In this document: piece by piece, positions 62,338-64,000 of the stretch
Numbering within the stretch: position 1 is the stretch's first letter
How the letters are laid out: each line of letters starts with the position of its first letter
Assembly (NCBI GenBank): GCA_029891385.1
Contig: CM057233.1
Coordinates: forward strand, 12,155,460 to 12,219,459
DNA: 64,000 nucleotides
Origin: Erythroxylum novogranatense
Taxonomy: Eukaryota > Streptophyta > Magnoliopsida > Malpighiales > Erythroxylaceae
Reading direction: 5' to 3'
Notes under the pieces: model-generated
The model's input: only the letters and a program-made list of their open reading frames with translations
The model's database searches: none
Told to the model about the DNA's origin: nothing
Translations under genes and position numbers: made by a program

Positions 62338-64000
62338 TGTAACATCCCATCTCCGATAGGAAGGGTCTTCTCATAAATTGGGACGGGTTAGGAGTATTGA
62401 ATTATATCTCGGCTTGAACATACAACTTATCGCCTCTATGATTGATGGTTTGTTGCACTTGCACATGGTAAACATGCATTCATGACATTTTCCGGCTTAG
62501 GTTTCAAATTGAGATCTTTTGTGAAATTTATGGGATAATTGTATTTGAAAAACTATTTGGAGTACGCCATTAAGTGTTTTACATTTTTAGGAATTTATAG
62601 GAATTTTTCTGGAATTGTCCGGAGAAAATTCCCGGACCGGCAAAATCGTCGATAAATGGCCTAAATGTGTTTTTGTTGTGGAAAATGTAGTTTTCGTGTT
62701 TGAATAATTATTGGGAGTGGACTGTCATATGTTTTACAATTTTGTGCAATTTAGGTAATTTAAAAAAATGATTCGGGGAAATTCCCGAAAATTCCCGGAC
62801 CGGAAAAAAAAATCGCCAAGTGGCGAACTGGTTGAATTTCTACTGTTATTTGATCTTAAAACTCTTAAATATCTTGGTGGGACCTAAAAGTAGACCCTTA
62901 AAGTTGTTGGAACCGAAATTTCCTTGGATTCTTTTATAAAAGACCACTTGTTTCTTTGACTTTTCTTTTAAGCTTGGACTAATCTTATATTGCCACCTCT
63001 CCCCTTCATTAATTGCCTTTTTCTTGGTTTGCTCATTGTCTCATATTCGTTTATGCTTGAAGACAAGAAGGGAAAGAATAAAAAGAAGACTTGGAGGCTT
63101 AATTGGAACCATTCCACTGAAATTCCTCCTCCATTTTTTTCATTCCTCCATTGATTTTCTCCTCCTTAAAGTAAATCCTTCCTCCAAACTTAAGGGGTTT
63201 CTTCATGCAACCAACTCCTTTCTTTCCTTGATGGAATTACATATGCATGGTGGTAAAAGAGAGTGGAGAAGGTAGTGAGTTAGGGTATTTATTCAAGAAG
63301 TGAAGAGTGGAAGCTTGAATTGGTAAGTGTTGTAGTTAAAATTTTATTATGCTTTGATTAGGTAGTTAATAAATCATGATTGTTAGATGCACTCAATGGG
63401 AATTTTGGTGAAATTATTGTATTTATTGATGCATGAATTTGATGAAAATTATAGTTTGAATTGGTGGGTAAGGTTATGTTTATGTATGGTTGGATGAAGT
63501 AGTATAAGTGAAGTGTTTTTAGCTTGATTTTGAATTGAATATGGATGTTTATTCTTGCAAAGAATTAAAGAGGTACGTGCTGCCAAATTGAGATAAGTAC
63601 TCCTAGTGAATGTATGAATGATATAGGGACTGATTTTGTGTCCAATTGAGATGCTTATGGTAGTAGAATTTGAATTGGCATGATAGGAAGTGTAAGTTGA
63701 AGATGAAAGCTGGAAAATGGATTTTGACCCACTGTACTGATTTGAGCATAACTCATTGTGTGGTTGTGCAATTGAGGCAAGGTTTGGTCCCACTGAAACT
63801 TTGGGATGTTGGCTTCAACTTTGTGTGAAATAGGTGATGTTAAATTGTAATGTTAGAAGGGTGAATCTTTGCATGGAAAGTTTCTGTTTGTAGGGTCTGT
63901 GAACAGTACCCGCATATATGACCTGATTATTTTGCTGATTTTTCTAAATTAATTGAGATGGAATTAGGGAAAATGGTCTTCATGAAAGTTGTAGAATAAT
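62338..64000 (+). repeat. LARD-2 3' LTR (first 1.66 kb)
   Basis: Near-identical to 54617-56280. It continues past the end of the window. Confidence 0.93.

Larger units (their letters stand above)
54617..64000 (+). mobile_element. LARD-2: near-complete non-autonomous long-LTR element, runs off the window
   Basis: 5' LTR 54617-58853 (4.24 kb), internal region 58854-62337 (3.48 kb), 3' LTR from 62338 to beyond 64000. Primer site TGGTATCAGAGCCCAGAA at 58858-58875; polypurine tract AGGAGGGGAGAAT at 62325-62337 preceded by TTTCGCGGACGAAATTTTT. I count about two dozen differences over the 1.66 kb of LTR visible twice, so this insertion is younger than LARD-1. No gag or pol motif is readable inside. 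It sits in the internal region of LARD-3. Confidence 0.93.

Overview
This is nuclear DNA from a eudicot plant; I cannot name the species from sequence alone. It holds two host genes with plant-type structure in a bed of nested, decayed plant retrotransposons. Host gene 1 (26766-32391, +) is a 13-exon MATE transporter closest to Arabidopsis DTX42/AtMATE, a root citrate exporter; its exons join into an unbroken 507-codon frame. Host gene 2 (CDS 40226-42310, -) is an ankyrin plus tandem CCCH zinc-finger regulator (RR-TZF class, 694 aa). It has an intron in its 5' leader and three identical ACGT-type bZIP sites in its promoter.

Layout. (1) 214-6703: a dead Ty1/Copia element (A), cut by a composite tRNA-derived repeat (662-1489) and by a solo LTR (1743-4433). 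Its 3' tail is triplicated (5634-6460). (2) 6704-17990: an 11.3-kb non-coding LTR element (LARD-1) with 3.93-kb LTRs, inserted in the 3' LTR of Copia A with a 5-bp target duplication. (3) 19313-25700: a degenerate Ty3/Gypsy chromovirus whose 5' LTR is split by a 5'-truncated LINE (about 19690-21688). It has lost most of its reverse transcriptase and then duplicated the deletion scar. (4) 26.8-32.4 kb: the DTX42-like gene. (5) 32641-36790: a 5'-truncated Copia (C) on the minus strand, convergent with the transporter. (6) 39.7-44.6 kb: the CCCH gene and its promoter. (7) 44.6-48.8 kb: AT-rich intergenic DNA. (8) 48796-64000: a three-deep nest of the same LARD family: an old LTR, split by LARD-3 (from 50058), split in turn by LARD-2 (54617 to past the window end).

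The most unusual signal is inside the long LTRs of the LARD family. They carry regular arrays, about 19-24 bp apart, of small hairpins of the form GAGC-loop-GCTC. The stem changes from unit to unit (GAGC/GCTC, GGAC/GTCC, GGGC/GCCC) while pairing is kept. The solo LTR has a second array, with a period of about 24 bp, of CpG-rich palindromes around CGTCGCGACG. A pair of adjacent palindromes recurs in all six LTR copies, and a 7-bp-stem hairpin differs between two LTRs by a compensatory base-pair change. These point to selection or copying of structure in a family with no coding capacity.

Element names (Copia A, Copia C, LARD-1/2/3) are labels for this window. Boundaries given with target duplications are exact; the others are approximate. 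All comparisons were made by eye.
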